Shown here: piece by piece, positions 1 through 11,384 of the stretch
Layout: every line of letters starts with the position of its first letter
Position numbering within the stretch: position 1 is the first letter of the stretch
Source: Scenedesmus sp. ARA3
Taxonomy: Eukaryota > Chlorophyta > Chlorophyceae > Sphaeropleales > Scenedesmaceae
Assembly (NCBI GenBank): GCA_004335835.1
Contig: RWJK01000634.1
Span: forward strand, 1 to 45,903
Direction of reading: 5' to 3'
Length of the DNA: 45,903 bases
Position numbers and translations under genes: made by a program
Notes under the pieces: model-generated
Seen by the model: the letters and a program-made list of their open reading frames with translations, nothing else
Told to the model about the DNA's origin: nothing
The model's database searches: none

Positions 1-46
<46 letters not shown>

Positions 47-108
47 TCTGCTGCTGCTGCTGCTGCCCCTGCTGCTGCTGCTACTACTGCTGCTGCTGCT
101 GCTGTGCA
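1..108. repeat. (CTG)n tract at the 3' end of an intron, window left edge
   Basis: Nearly pure CTG triplets with a few CCT/CTA/CCC interruptions run directly into TGTGCAG, the acceptor of the first visible exon. The repeat continues left of the window, so its full length is unknown. Confidence 0.9.
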
Positions 109-109
109 G

Positions 110-442
110 TGGACGTGTATGCGCTGCTGGACTGCACCGCTGAGGAGGAGGGCTGCTGCTACACTGAGATTGAGGTGGCCGGGCTCAAGCAGGAGGTGGC
201 GGCTGAACTGACCGACAACGTCAAGACAAAGCACATCACGCGCGAGGTGGGGTGTGTGTGTGTGGGCCAGTGTGCTGTTGGTGTTCATGTGTGGCTGACT
301 TGGGGCACGTTGTGGGTCTGGCTCTTTCTACACTGCGCTTGGCGACCCCTGGTTGTGGCTGCTGCTTGCGCGCTGTGGCCAACCCGCATGCACATGATCA
401 GAAGACAATGAGATCGAGGTGGCGGGGCTGAAGCACGCTGCA

Positions 443-473
<31 letters not shown>

Positions 474-588
474 CGCCCTGACCCCATCACCCTGGATGCT
501 GTTCTGCTCGACCAGCTGCGCCCAGTCCTACAGCGTTGCCTCAAAAACTATCCATTCTCCACCATAAACACTGTAGCATGCCTGCTGC

Positions 589-621
<33 letters not shown>

Positions 622-2797
622 AGCTGGCGGACATCTACCACTTCTTCCTGCACGGCATGGAGCCGCAGCTGTGGGCCAGCGCGCCAGACGTGCTCAAGCC
701 GGGCCCGGGCAGCCCCGCTGCGGGTGGTGGGCGGCCGCAGGGCGGGCTGGGCATACGATACTACGGCTACGACGTGGGGCGCCAGGTGCCAGGTGAGGGC
801 GTTAGGGTTCTGAAACAACCAACCACATATAGCAAATGCATGGGTACGTAATGCTGCACTAGGAGACGCCCGCCATGTGGTGCAGGGGAGACACGGAGAC
901 AGATGAGTGCAGGCCACACAGTGCGTGGTGTGCCTGCCCGGCCTGCTGCGTGTCGGCAGCAAGAGCATGCCCTCACGTCTCCCAGATGTGCTGTACGGGT
1001 TCATCGATGCAGTGCGACGGCTGCCGATGCTATGCGCACAGCAGCAGCAGCAGCTGAGCATCTCCTGCGACTGTCCCTCTCCTCAGCCCTCGCCTCACCT
1101 TTTGGCCCACATGCGCCTGATCCCTCTCGACACAGCACCTTGCCTCACTCTTCAATCAACTCCTGGCCCCCTGCACAATTGCTGCAAGGAAGTGTGGCGC
1201 CGCCGCGGCTGGCGGCCATGCTGCGCGCACAAACCCAAAAACAGAACAAATCACTTGATACAACCACGGCTTGCCTGCACATATGCTGCATATGTAGGTG
1301 TGCCACCGCCGCGGCTGGCGGCTATGCTGGGCGCATTCGCTGCACTAGGCGAGGCAAGCCCCAAGCCCTTCTGGCTGCCCATCCGCTGGGTGGACACAGA
1401 GGGGGGCCTAGGCGTGGATGATGTGCCGCGCAACGTGACAACGTCCGAGGCGTTTGCCAAGAGCGGCGGCAGCGACCCGGCGGGGCGGCTGCGCGGCGTG
1501 CACCGCGACTTCCTGCTGTGCCTGCTGTACTTCCCCATGCGCAACGGGTGAGGCGGGAAAGGCTGCAAGCATGCGGCGGTGGGGTGGACGATAGGCAAGT
1601 GAAGCGTTGCTGCATGCTGTTGCTTACCTTGTGTGCAACGGTGCGGCATGCAGGAGGCTGTTGCGGTGGGCAGCATGTGCTCTCGTGCGGTGGTTTGATA
1701 GCATTACTTAACGGGGTCTCTTGCAAATGGCTGCTGCCACATCAGTTTTGCAAGCTGCTGCCTGGTGTGGTGTGCATTCCTGCTTCAGGTACGTCTAATG
1801 TACCCCTCTGTCTGCGTCTGCTGCTGCCACTCCCATAATAATGCCCTACTGCTGCTGCTGCTGCTGCAGCCAGCGCAGCAAGCCCCTCCAGCCGGTCAAG
1901 GACAGCGCTGAGCTATGCCTGGTTCAATGTGCTGATCTGCTTCAGCTACGTGTAACACATTTTCTCCTTTATTGCCCCTGCTGCTGCTGCAGCCAGCGCA
2001 GCAAGCCGCTTGAGCTCACCAAGGACAGCGCTGAGCTGTGCCTGTTCCCCATCTGGGCGGGGCGGCTCATCCCTGAGGCGCCCTGCATGCGGCAGATGCC
2101 CGCGCTGGTGGCGGCAGCAGCGCAGCACGGGGCAGGCACCTTCAAGCTGACCAGCCAGCGCCTGTGGTGAGGGCACCTGGCAGCGGCAGGGAGGCAGCGC
2201 ATGTGCGCGTGTGCTGTCAACCCCATCTGGGTGTGATTTCCCCTAATGCAGCACGTTGTGTGTGCATATAGATGGCTGGCTACCATGCGTGTGCGCAGCG
2301 TTGTGTGCTGCAGACCACACCACAGCTTGTACCTTCCAGCAGCTCGTACGCGCCCCTGAGCTGCTCCCTGTGTGCCTGCTGCTGCTGCTGCTGCCGCGCA
2401 GCGGCCTGCTGTTCTGCTCCCCCGAGAACTACACCACCAACCACAAGACAGCCTTCCAGGAAGTGGCCTTCACGCAAGCCATGCAATGCGGCAGCGCCGG
2501 GCGCAACCCTGATCTTGCGCGCTGCCTGTTTGTGTGGAATGAGCAGCAGGGAAAGTGGGCCAGCCACGGCTACTCTGGAAACCTGCTGGCACAGCACTTT
2601 GAGAGGCACTGGCGGCAGCTGGTGCGCGCACTGCTGGGGGCCGGGGAGCGCCTTACCATGCAGCAGCAGCAGCAGCAGCAGCAGCAGCTGTGAGAATGCT
2701 TGGTTGGGTGCGTGATGTTGCTGCTGCGAGCTCGCGGATGCCGGAGGGCGCATGGTGGGGCAGCGTGCGGCACTTCTGCGGCTGCATGCAACGCTCA

Positions 2798-2844
<47 letters not shown>

Positions 2845-3218
2845 GCAGGAGAGTGATGGCATGCTGCTGGATGCGCGGCTGGACCCTGAGACGCAAACGC
2901 ACCGCAGCGCCAGCTACAAGCTGGCCAACAGAGAGTGAGTGGCGCTGCTGCTGCAGCATGTTGCAGCCCATCTCAGCACACTGGCCTCTTGATCGGTAGT
3001 ATCCGGTTTAGGTTTGCCTGCCAGTCTGAAGCCTGAAAAGCATAACCTCAAATGTTCTCCAGGCGCCTCCTCAATGTGGCAACTGCACAGCCTGGCTGCT
3101 GGGGCAGCTGCAGGCACAAGATGCAGACGCACAGGTCCATCTTTGTGGCTACATGCGCCTGGTGACGAACGACCGGATGCACTGCCTGCATGCAAGAGGC
3201 CTGCTCACCTAAGTGCCG

Positions 3219-3270
<52 letters not shown>

Positions 3271-3469
3271 GCTGCTGCTGCTGCTGCTGCAGTGACCCCA
3301 TCAGGGCGGACCAGCTGGTGAAGCTGCTGCAGACCACAGAGGAGCGCCAGGCAGCAGACAGCTCAGCAGCAGGCAGCTCGGCGGCAGCAGCAGCAGCAGC
3401 GGCGGCGGGGCCGGCTGCTGGTGGCGCAGGCAGGGGTGGCGGCAGGAGGGGCCCAGGGCGCCCGCCAAG
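110..3469 (+). CDS. N-terminal exon block of the hinge protein (first visible exons)
   Basis: Several exons read well but not all join cleanly. 110-246 encodes VDVYALLDCTAEEEGC and ends in phase 0 at a GTGGGG donor. About 480-785 encodes DPITLDAVLLDQLRP...LADIYHFFLHG...YYGYDVGRQ. About 913-1041 carries SRLPDVLYGFIDAVRRLP. 1295-1547 encodes a Trp/Pro-rich segment (FWLPIRWVDTEGGLGVDD). 1993-2166 includes ELCLFPIWAGRLIPEAP. 2402-2689 includes LLFCSPENYTTNHKTAF. 2849-2934 includes LLDARLDPETQTHRSASY. About 3062-3175 is poorly resolved. 3293-3469 ends in GGRRGPGRPPR, which resembles an AT-hook core. This region may correspond to the post-ATPase transducer part of the family, but I see no diagnostic ATPase motif. 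Donors and frames between 785 and 1295, and between 2620 and 3292, need transcript data. Confidence 0.5.
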
Positions 3470-6400
3470 GTAGCAAACGCAGCAGCAGCATGCTTGGCAT
3501 GCACAAGGCTGCCTGCAGCAGCGTTGCATAATATCCCACAGCATCACTTGCTGGATGCTTGCACCACATGTTCATGGGCTGCCATGAGAACAAATGACGC
3601 TCGGCATCATCTGCCCTGCTGGCTGCGGCTGCGGTTTGTCCCGTTTCAGCTTGCTCCCAAGCACTTTTAAGCTGAATGCATCAGCCCTGCATGGCAGAAA
3701 ACACCTGCTGCTGCCTGCCGCCAACCGCATGCTCATGCTGCGCGCGCCCTGGCTGTGCCCTGCCTTTCCGCTCTGCCTTGTGTGCTGCTGTGCTGCAGCA
3801 AGAGGCCCGCTGCTGCGCTGCTGGGCGAGTCTCCTGCGGCCTACCATGTCATCATCATCAGTATCATTGCTTTGCCCTGCGTTGTCGCTCTGCCTTGTGT
3901 GCTGCAGCAAGAGCCCCGCTGCTGCGCTGCTGGGCGAGTCACCCGCGGCCTACCGTGTCATGATTATTGCTTTGCCCCTGCCCCTTTGCCTTGTCGCTCT
4001 GCCTTGTGTGCTGCAGCAAGAGCCCCGCTGCGGCGCTGCTGGGCGAGTCTCCTGCGGCCTACCGCATGCTCATTCTGCGAGCACCCTGGCTTTGCCCTGC
4101 CTTTTCACTCTGCCTTGTGTGCTGCTGTGTGCAGCAAGAGCCCGGCTGCCGCGCTGCTGGGCGAGTCCCCTGCAGCCTACCGTGTCATTGTGTGCTTTGA
4201 GGAGCTGGGGCCTGACAGCGGCACACAGCACCGCGTGATGCTGCGCGAGTGGACGCCGCCCTGGGCGCCACAAAGTAAGAGGGAAGGATGTGTTTAGTGT
4301 GGCAGGTTTTACACCAGTGTGTGCCTGGGTCGAGGGGTGGGGGTGAGGGGCGCAGCACCGCGTGATGCTGCGGGAGTGGACGCCGCCCTGGACGCCGGAA
4401 GGTGGGCTGGTGTTGTCACGTTCGTGTAGTGCAATGTGGCGTTGGGGGCCTGACAGCGGCACGCAGCACCGCGTGATGCTGCGGGAGTGGACGCCGCCCT
4501 GGGCGCCGCAAAGTAAGAAGGAGGGGCTGTTTGTAGTGCTGGGTGTCACGCATGTGTGTGCCTGGGAGGGAGGGGTGGGGCCAGACAGCGGCACACAGCA
4601 CCGAGTCATGCTGCGCGAGTGGACGCCGCCCTGGGCGCCGCCAGTTGGGTTGGTGTGTGTGTAGTGCACTGCGGGGGCCGTAGCGCTGGGTCAATGCGTG
4701 ATGCTGCGTGCGTGGACGCACCCCTGGGCGCCGTAGAGTGAGGGGGAGGGGTTGTTTGTAGTGTTGGGGTTCCACACCAGTGTGTGCCTCGGTCTAGGGG
4801 TGGGGGGTGAGGGGCGCTGCACCGCGTGATGCCGCGGGATTGCATGCCGCCCTGGGCCCCGCAAAGTAAGAGGGGTTGCATGAGTTTGGGGGTGTGGTGT
4901 TGGGGGCCAGGGGTGCTGGGTCGAAGCGTCGGCTGCGGGAGTGGGCGCTGCCCTGGAGACCGCCAGGTGGGAGGCAGGGGGGCTAGCTCAGGTTGACCAG
5001 GTTCTGTTGTGGCCTGGTGTAGCCGCACAACCACACCAATGTAACCGCTCTATCTATCTATCAATCGTGCTGCCGCAGGCTACAAGCCAGCCGTGGAGGT
5101 GACTGACGTGGCCTCCATCAGCCCGCTGGCCCCCACCAATGCAGCAGCGGAGGAGCTGCAGGCAAGGCTGGTGGCAGGCTGGCAGCGCGCCGCCCCCCAC
5201 CACCTGGCCTGGGTGGACACGGCATCAGCTGCCAACAGGCTGGAGGTGGAGGGCAGCCAGCTGTCGCTGCTGCGGGCGCACAGCAGCATGTTTGCGCCGC
5301 CGCAGGTGCGAGCAGATTCCTGTGCGTTTGCGCGGGTTGCATGAGAGCAGATGAGCGGCTGTGCGACTGAAGCAGGCAGTTGCGCATATGTGTGCGACAG
5401 TCATATGTGGGCAGGTTCTGTGAGGGGAGGGGGGGACTGCAGGTGCGGCATCGTGTATGGATGTTGCGATGGCGTTGGGGCCTCCGTTGTTTGTTTCGTT
5501 GCTGCACAGCAACGGCTGACGCCAGCGGCCGCTGCCCAGCTCCTCCATGCTGCTGCCACTGCCTCACCTTGCGGCTGCGCTGTGTGCTGTGTGCTGCTGT
5601 GCTGCAGGTGCCAGAGCAGCTCACGGCGTGCTTTGTGCTCAACTGCTGCTGCTGCTGCTGCTGCAGCCGTACTGATGTCCTCCATGCTGCTGCGCTGTGG
5701 GCTGTGCTGCTGTGCTGCAGGTGCCGGAGCAGCTCACGGCGTGCTTTGCCACTGCCGGCAATGCCCTGGCAGGCCTGGAGAACATGCGCTGCTCACACGC
5801 TGCTGCTGCGCATGTTGCTGATGTGCTGCTGTGCTGCAGGTGCCGGAGCAGCTCACGGCGTGCTTTGCCACTGCCAGCAACGCCCTGGCAGGCCTGGAGC
5901 GCGGCAAGTGGGGCCCCCGGCTGATGTACAACAGCACGAGGCTGCACTGGACCCTGGCCTGCAACGGGGCACGCGTGTGAGTGCCCTGCGCGCTGCGCTC
6001 ACCACAAGCCAACTGTTGCATCTGAACAACAGCTCAGTGTGTGGTTGCTGATATAGCAAGGATAGCACAGAGTCTGCACATGCGCGCGGCACTGGCCACG
6101 TGCTGCCCAGCCTGCTGTGCATCTGGGCGTTTCAGCAGCTCAGCATGCATGATGCTGCTTAAAGGCCAGGTGCCCAGCCTGCTATGCACCTGGGCCTGTA
6201 AGCAGCCGCTACCACACTGCTCCGCACAGCAGCCAAGTGCATTCGGACCCGCTGCAGTGCAGCTGCCGGCGTGTATGTGCTCCTCACCTCTGCTTGCTGC
6301 CTTGCTCCTCCCTGCTGCTGCTGCTGCTGCTGCTGCTGCAGGTATGCCGGCCAGTCCACCTACCGCCAGGTCAGCAAGGGTGTGCTGCTGGAGGGGCTGC

Positions 6401-6808
6401 GGCAGCACGCACAGGCGCCAGGGGACTACTGCCTCAGCGTGCTGCCAGACGGCACGTGGATCCCTGAGCCGCTCACACTCAAGTTCAAGGTGAACAGCGG
6501 TTGAAAGCCAGCTAAGACTGTGCGGTGTCTGTGTGTGCTGCTGGGTTGGGTGCTGCCTCAGCGTGCTGCCAGACGGCATGTGGATCCCTGAGCCGCTCAC
6601 ACTCAAGTTCAGGGTATGCTGACCAATTGGGGCTGGGCTGTGCGCTGTGTATATGGCTGCTGGGTTGTGCGCTGTATGTCTCTGCTGCTGTGAGTGGTGC
6701 GGTGGTGTGCGCTGCTTTTGTGTGCTGCTGTGCCGTATGCTGTGTTGGATGCTGCCACACAGCTGCATGAGTATGCTGCTGCTGCTGCTGCAGCTGCTGC
6801 CGACTTTG

Positions 6809-6841
<33 letters not shown>

Positions 6842-8001
6842 GCTGCTGCTGCTGCCGCCGCTGCTGCTGCTGCTGCTGCTGCCAGGTGGTGGTGGCTGTG
6901 CCCACCGTGCTGCGGGCCTCCTGGGAGGGTGCTGAGGCCACGCCCACGGTGCAGCTGGGTGGTGTGATAAACGACCTGGTCATCCGCGCACGCAACGCAG
7001 AGGGGCAGGTGCGGAACAGACGCTTCCTGCTGCTGCTGTGGCTGTTGCAGGTGCTACGCTGTAGTGGGGTATGTGGCATGCAGTATGGGCAGCTTGGCAG
7101 TGATGAGGCTGGCAGCTAAGCTTGCGTGCTGGATTTCAGGGTGGCCGCTGTGTTGCATGCATGTCTGGCAAGTCCTGCGACTTGCTTGCTGCTGCTGCTG
7201 CTGCTGCTGCCAGGACGTGGCCATGGCGCTGCCTGACGAGGACGGGGCGCTGCTCAAGATGTTGGAGGTGAAGCTGCGCCCCACAGACCCGGGCCAGCGG
7301 GGGGGTGGCGTGATCAAGGTGAAGGACGTGGCCGCATTCGACGGGGCTTCAAAAACGATGATCTGCGTGCGCAGCTGGAGGTGAGGACCCAGCAGCAGCA
7401 GCAGCAGCAGCAGCGGCAGCAGGTGGGGCGTGGGGTGTTTAACTTTGGCCATCTGGCTCAGAAGGTCTTGAGTTGCCACCAGCTACTGCAGCAGCAGCTG
7501 CTTTGATCCGATCTGGCTATGGTCCTCAGAGGCAGTGGCCTGGCAGCCCCTGCAGCTTATACAAGCCGCTGCTGCTGCTGCCATGCGCATGTAGCGCAGC
7601 TGTGCACTCTTCACCGTAAGCATTCTGTTGCTTCTGCCGCTGCTGCTGAGCCTAACACTGTGTGCCCCGCCTGTCCCCGCAGGCTGGCGCAGCAGCGGCT
7701 GGCGCTGCAGCCTGGGCAGTCCAAGCTGCACGCCACGCACTAGATGCACTCCCCACCTTCAGCTTATTGCTTCCACTGCTTCTGCTGCTGCTGATGTGTG
7801 CGTTCCGCCTGTCCCCGCAGGCTGGCGCAGCAGCGGCTGGCGCTGCAACCCGGGCAGTCCAAGCTGCATGCCACGCTGCACGTGGCGCTGAAGCTGCCTG
7901 GAGGGGGCAGGCTGGAGCTGGAGCCGGGCACGGCCCCGGCGCTGTTTGTGGCCAGCGGGCCGCCGGCGGTGATGGAGGCGGTGTCGGGGGAGGGGTGAGC
8001 T

Positions 8002-8034
<33 letters not shown>

Positions 8035-8214
8035 AGCAGCAGAAATTTCACAGGTCGCATGTTTTTGAAACATGACATCTGCGTGTTTGCTTCCTGCCGG
8101 CCTATCTGCTGACAGTTGTGCCAATGGCATCCTGCCTGCTAGCTGTAGCTGCTGCTGTTTGTGGCCAGCGGGCCGCCGGCGGTCATGAAGGCGGTGTCGG
8201 GCGAGGGGTGAGCT

Positions 8215-8257
<43 letters not shown>

Positions 8258-8717
8258 GCAGCAGTGTCAAAAATTGAACAATGACATTTCCATCTTCCTG
8301 TCCTATGCTGCGGCCGCTGGCTGTGGCGCTGGCGGAGAAGGTGCTGCTCTGTAGTCCTGCGGGCAGTCACGCCAACGGCACTCTGCCTGCGTGCTCTAGC
8401 TGCCTCCTCCTGCTGCTGCTGCTGCATGTGGCCCAGACCACCCAGCCAACGTACTGCCTGCCCCTGCTTCTGCCCCTGCCTGCTGCAGCACTGCTGATGC
8501 CCCAATGCTGTTCAGCCGCGGCAGCCGGCTGCTGCTGCCCAAGCTGCTGGTGCTTGATGCAGAGGGCAACACCACAGACATCGACACAGCCAGTGACAAG
8601 CCGCCCTCGCACTGCGCGGCGCTGACTGTGCACCCGCCAAACGCCATCCAGCTGTGTTCCGCTGCTGTGCGCGCGGCTGCTGTTGACCTGCCTGGCAGTG
8701 GCGGTGCTGGCAGCAGC

Positions 8718-8749
<32 letters not shown>

Positions 8750-10084
8750 GGCATCAAGGAAGGGCGGTGGCAGCGGGGCGCGGCGCGGCAGGGCTGCTGG
8801 TGGTGGTGCTGCGCTGGCGTTCCCCTGCAAGCTGGATGGTAATGTGGTGGAGTTCACGCAGTCGCTCAAGTGAGTGCCGAGCAGAAGTGCTGTTCTCTGT
8901 TAAAGTTGATTGTCTGTAGGGCCTGCTGCACTGGTATACACTGTGTTGGCAGCAGAAGACCGCTGCAGCTGCTGCTGTGCTTGAGGCGCAATGGCCTCCC
9001 ACCACAAGCATCTTCAGGGGGCTGCTGTGCTCATGAGCTGCATACTGCTCGCTGCAGCAGACCGCAAACCACCAAGCACTGTTGTATTGCATGCAGAAGT
9101 CTACACAATTGTGCATGCATGCGCTTGTGGCAGCTGCTAGTTCGATCCAGCTGCTAGTGCATCCCGCACCTCCTCATGGCAGGCCACCGCACATCATGTG
9201 TCTGCTGAATTCTGAAAGTAATTTGAATTACTGATATATGAATATTTCGGGTTGAATACACTTTCAAGGAAATATATTTTTCCTGTATCCAGATATAATT
9301 CTTTTTTGCTAGACTTACAGCTAGATGCTTCCAAACACTGCACGCAGGTGGGCTGCGGCGCCAGGGGAGACGGCCATGCTGACGGTGCAGCTGTGGCCTG
9401 GCCCGCAGCTGCCGGCAGCCATGCGGCAGCCCCCCCTGGCCAGCATCAGCCTGCACGTGCGCATGCAGGCCATGCATGCAGTGCTGCAGCACCCCTGGAT
9501 TGAGGAGCTGGATGAACTGGACCCGCTGCTGCTGCGGCGGCAGCGCGGCAGCAGGGCCAGGGCTGGGCGCGAGCAGCAGCAGCAGCAGGAGGCAGCAGCA
9601 GGGTGAGTGCGGGATGCATCAGCAGGTTGTGCTTGCACTGCATGTGTGTTGCATGAGTGCTGTGCGGCTGCCTGACACAATGCCTGGGGAATGCTGATAT
9701 AACGTGTATGTTACATAGGTATAACATCGATATAACATAGATGTGATGTCACAACTGCCTGCCGCCTCCTTCTGCAGATTTGCTGGCGAGGCGTACGAGC
9801 TCAACACGTATGACAAGTGCCCCGATGAGGTGCTGGCTGCTGACGTGGCGGAGGCCAAGCTGGCCCCGGAGCTGCGGCGGCGGCTGCTGGCCGCCTACGA
9901 GGTCAGGCGGGACGTGCTGGCGGGCAAGCCGGTGAGTGGCAGCAGCAGTGCTGCTATGTGTGTAGCGTGATGCTGCTGCATAACTGCAGTGCCTAATTAC
10001 TTGTAGCCTACGAGGCCAGGCGGGATGTGCTGGCGGGCAAGCCGGTGAGCAGGGTGTGGCTTACAGCGGCCTAGTCTGGCGGCA

Positions 10085-10117
<33 letters not shown>

Positions 10118-10401
10118 GCAACCCGTGCCTGTGTAGTGTGTGATGTTTGTGTGCAAGCCAGTGAGTGGCATCAGCACATTTGCCTGCAGCGCTAGCAACA
10201 GCAGTGGCCAGCAGCAGCAGCGGCTGCAGCAGCATCCACTGCATCTGCTTTGTGTGCAGCACGGTGCTGCTTCATACCTGCAGCCCCCGATACTTGGGGA
10301 GCAGGTGTTGACACTTGTGACGCGACTGGCTCCCTGTGAGTCGTCCCTACTGTGACAACTGGCGTGCACATGCCCTCAGCCACAGTGATCGTTGACACCG
10401 T

Positions 10402-10440
<39 letters not shown>

Positions 10441-11317
10441 GCGGCAGGTTGATGTGTTTATAACGCCTGACGGCGTCGTCCTGCGCAGCAAGAACGAGGC
10501 GGGCGTGGTGCAGCGCAAGCTGCCGGCCAGCCTGGTGCAGCACTGGAACGCGTGAGTGGCGCGGGCTGGGGTTGCATGTGGCAGCCTGCATCCTGCTGCA
10601 ACTGCTGCTGCCAAGTGCGGCTGCACTGAGCTGTCATATCATGCTGTTGCTGCTGCTGCGCCTGCTGTCTCAGCTGTCTGGCTGCAGTGCATGCTGAGCA
10701 CGAGCGTGCGCTGCGGTTGTGCATTCTGCACCTACAGCACAGCTGCGCAGCATCCAGTCAAACTTCTGCATTGCAAGCCGCATTGCCCAGCAGCATTCAG
10801 TCCCAGCAAACACATCCACAAGTGCAAGTCACCAAATGCTTGGGCACGTGTTACTTTTTGCGCTATCACCCTGGTTTGTGTGCGTGTAACCGTGCATGTT
10901 GATGTGTGTGTGCATCCGCAGGCGCCCGAAGCACCGCATCGGCGGCAGCCCCGGCGTGTTGCAGCAGGTGTTTGTGCTGCCTGCGTCACCCGGCGAGCTC
11001 AGCCTGAGCGGCATCTCTGTCCAGTACTGTGACGAGAATGACTTGCACGATGCTGACTTTTGTGGATCAGTGGAGGTGGGCACCACAGGGGCAGCGCCCG
11101 CCTGTGCAATGAGAGAGGATGGTTACTTGTGGGTCCTGGCAATGACTTGCAATGACTGGTCATGACTGGCAATGACTGATAATGACTGGCAATGACTGGC
11201 AATGATTGGCAATGACGTGCTGTTGATTCAAGGCTGGGGGGAGGGGTGCGCATTGCCTGTGGGTGGGAGTGACTGCAGTGCTGCTGCAGGTGGTCACCAG
11301 GAGGTGCTGCTGCAGCA

Positions 11318-11384
<67 letters not shown>

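Noticed and set aside
573..623. 51-bp in-frame intron versus poly-Leu coding at 573-623
   Set aside because: Both readings keep the frame. GTAGCA...CTGCAG is possible, but I could not decide without RNA, so no separate intron was called.
3213..3300. Poly-Leu, poly-Cys and poly-Ala 'proteins' across CTG tracts
   Set aside because: These frames are repeat artefacts. The tracts sit at intron 3' ends and finish in CTGCAG acceptors.
3745..4200. Regular repeats considered as a CRISPR array
   Set aside because: The repeat unit is an exon start with its acceptor, copies are imperfect, the spacers are themselves similar, and the context is a eukaryotic intron.
7320..7380. Alternative frame GFKNDDLRAQLE at the end of exon 7214-7380
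   Set aside because: It looks coding-like, but only the other frame (ending RSW plus a split Arg) joins in phase with the next exon.
9130..9160. Possible tRNA B-box (GTTCGATCC)
   Set aside because: No matching A-box or cloverleaf could be built around it.
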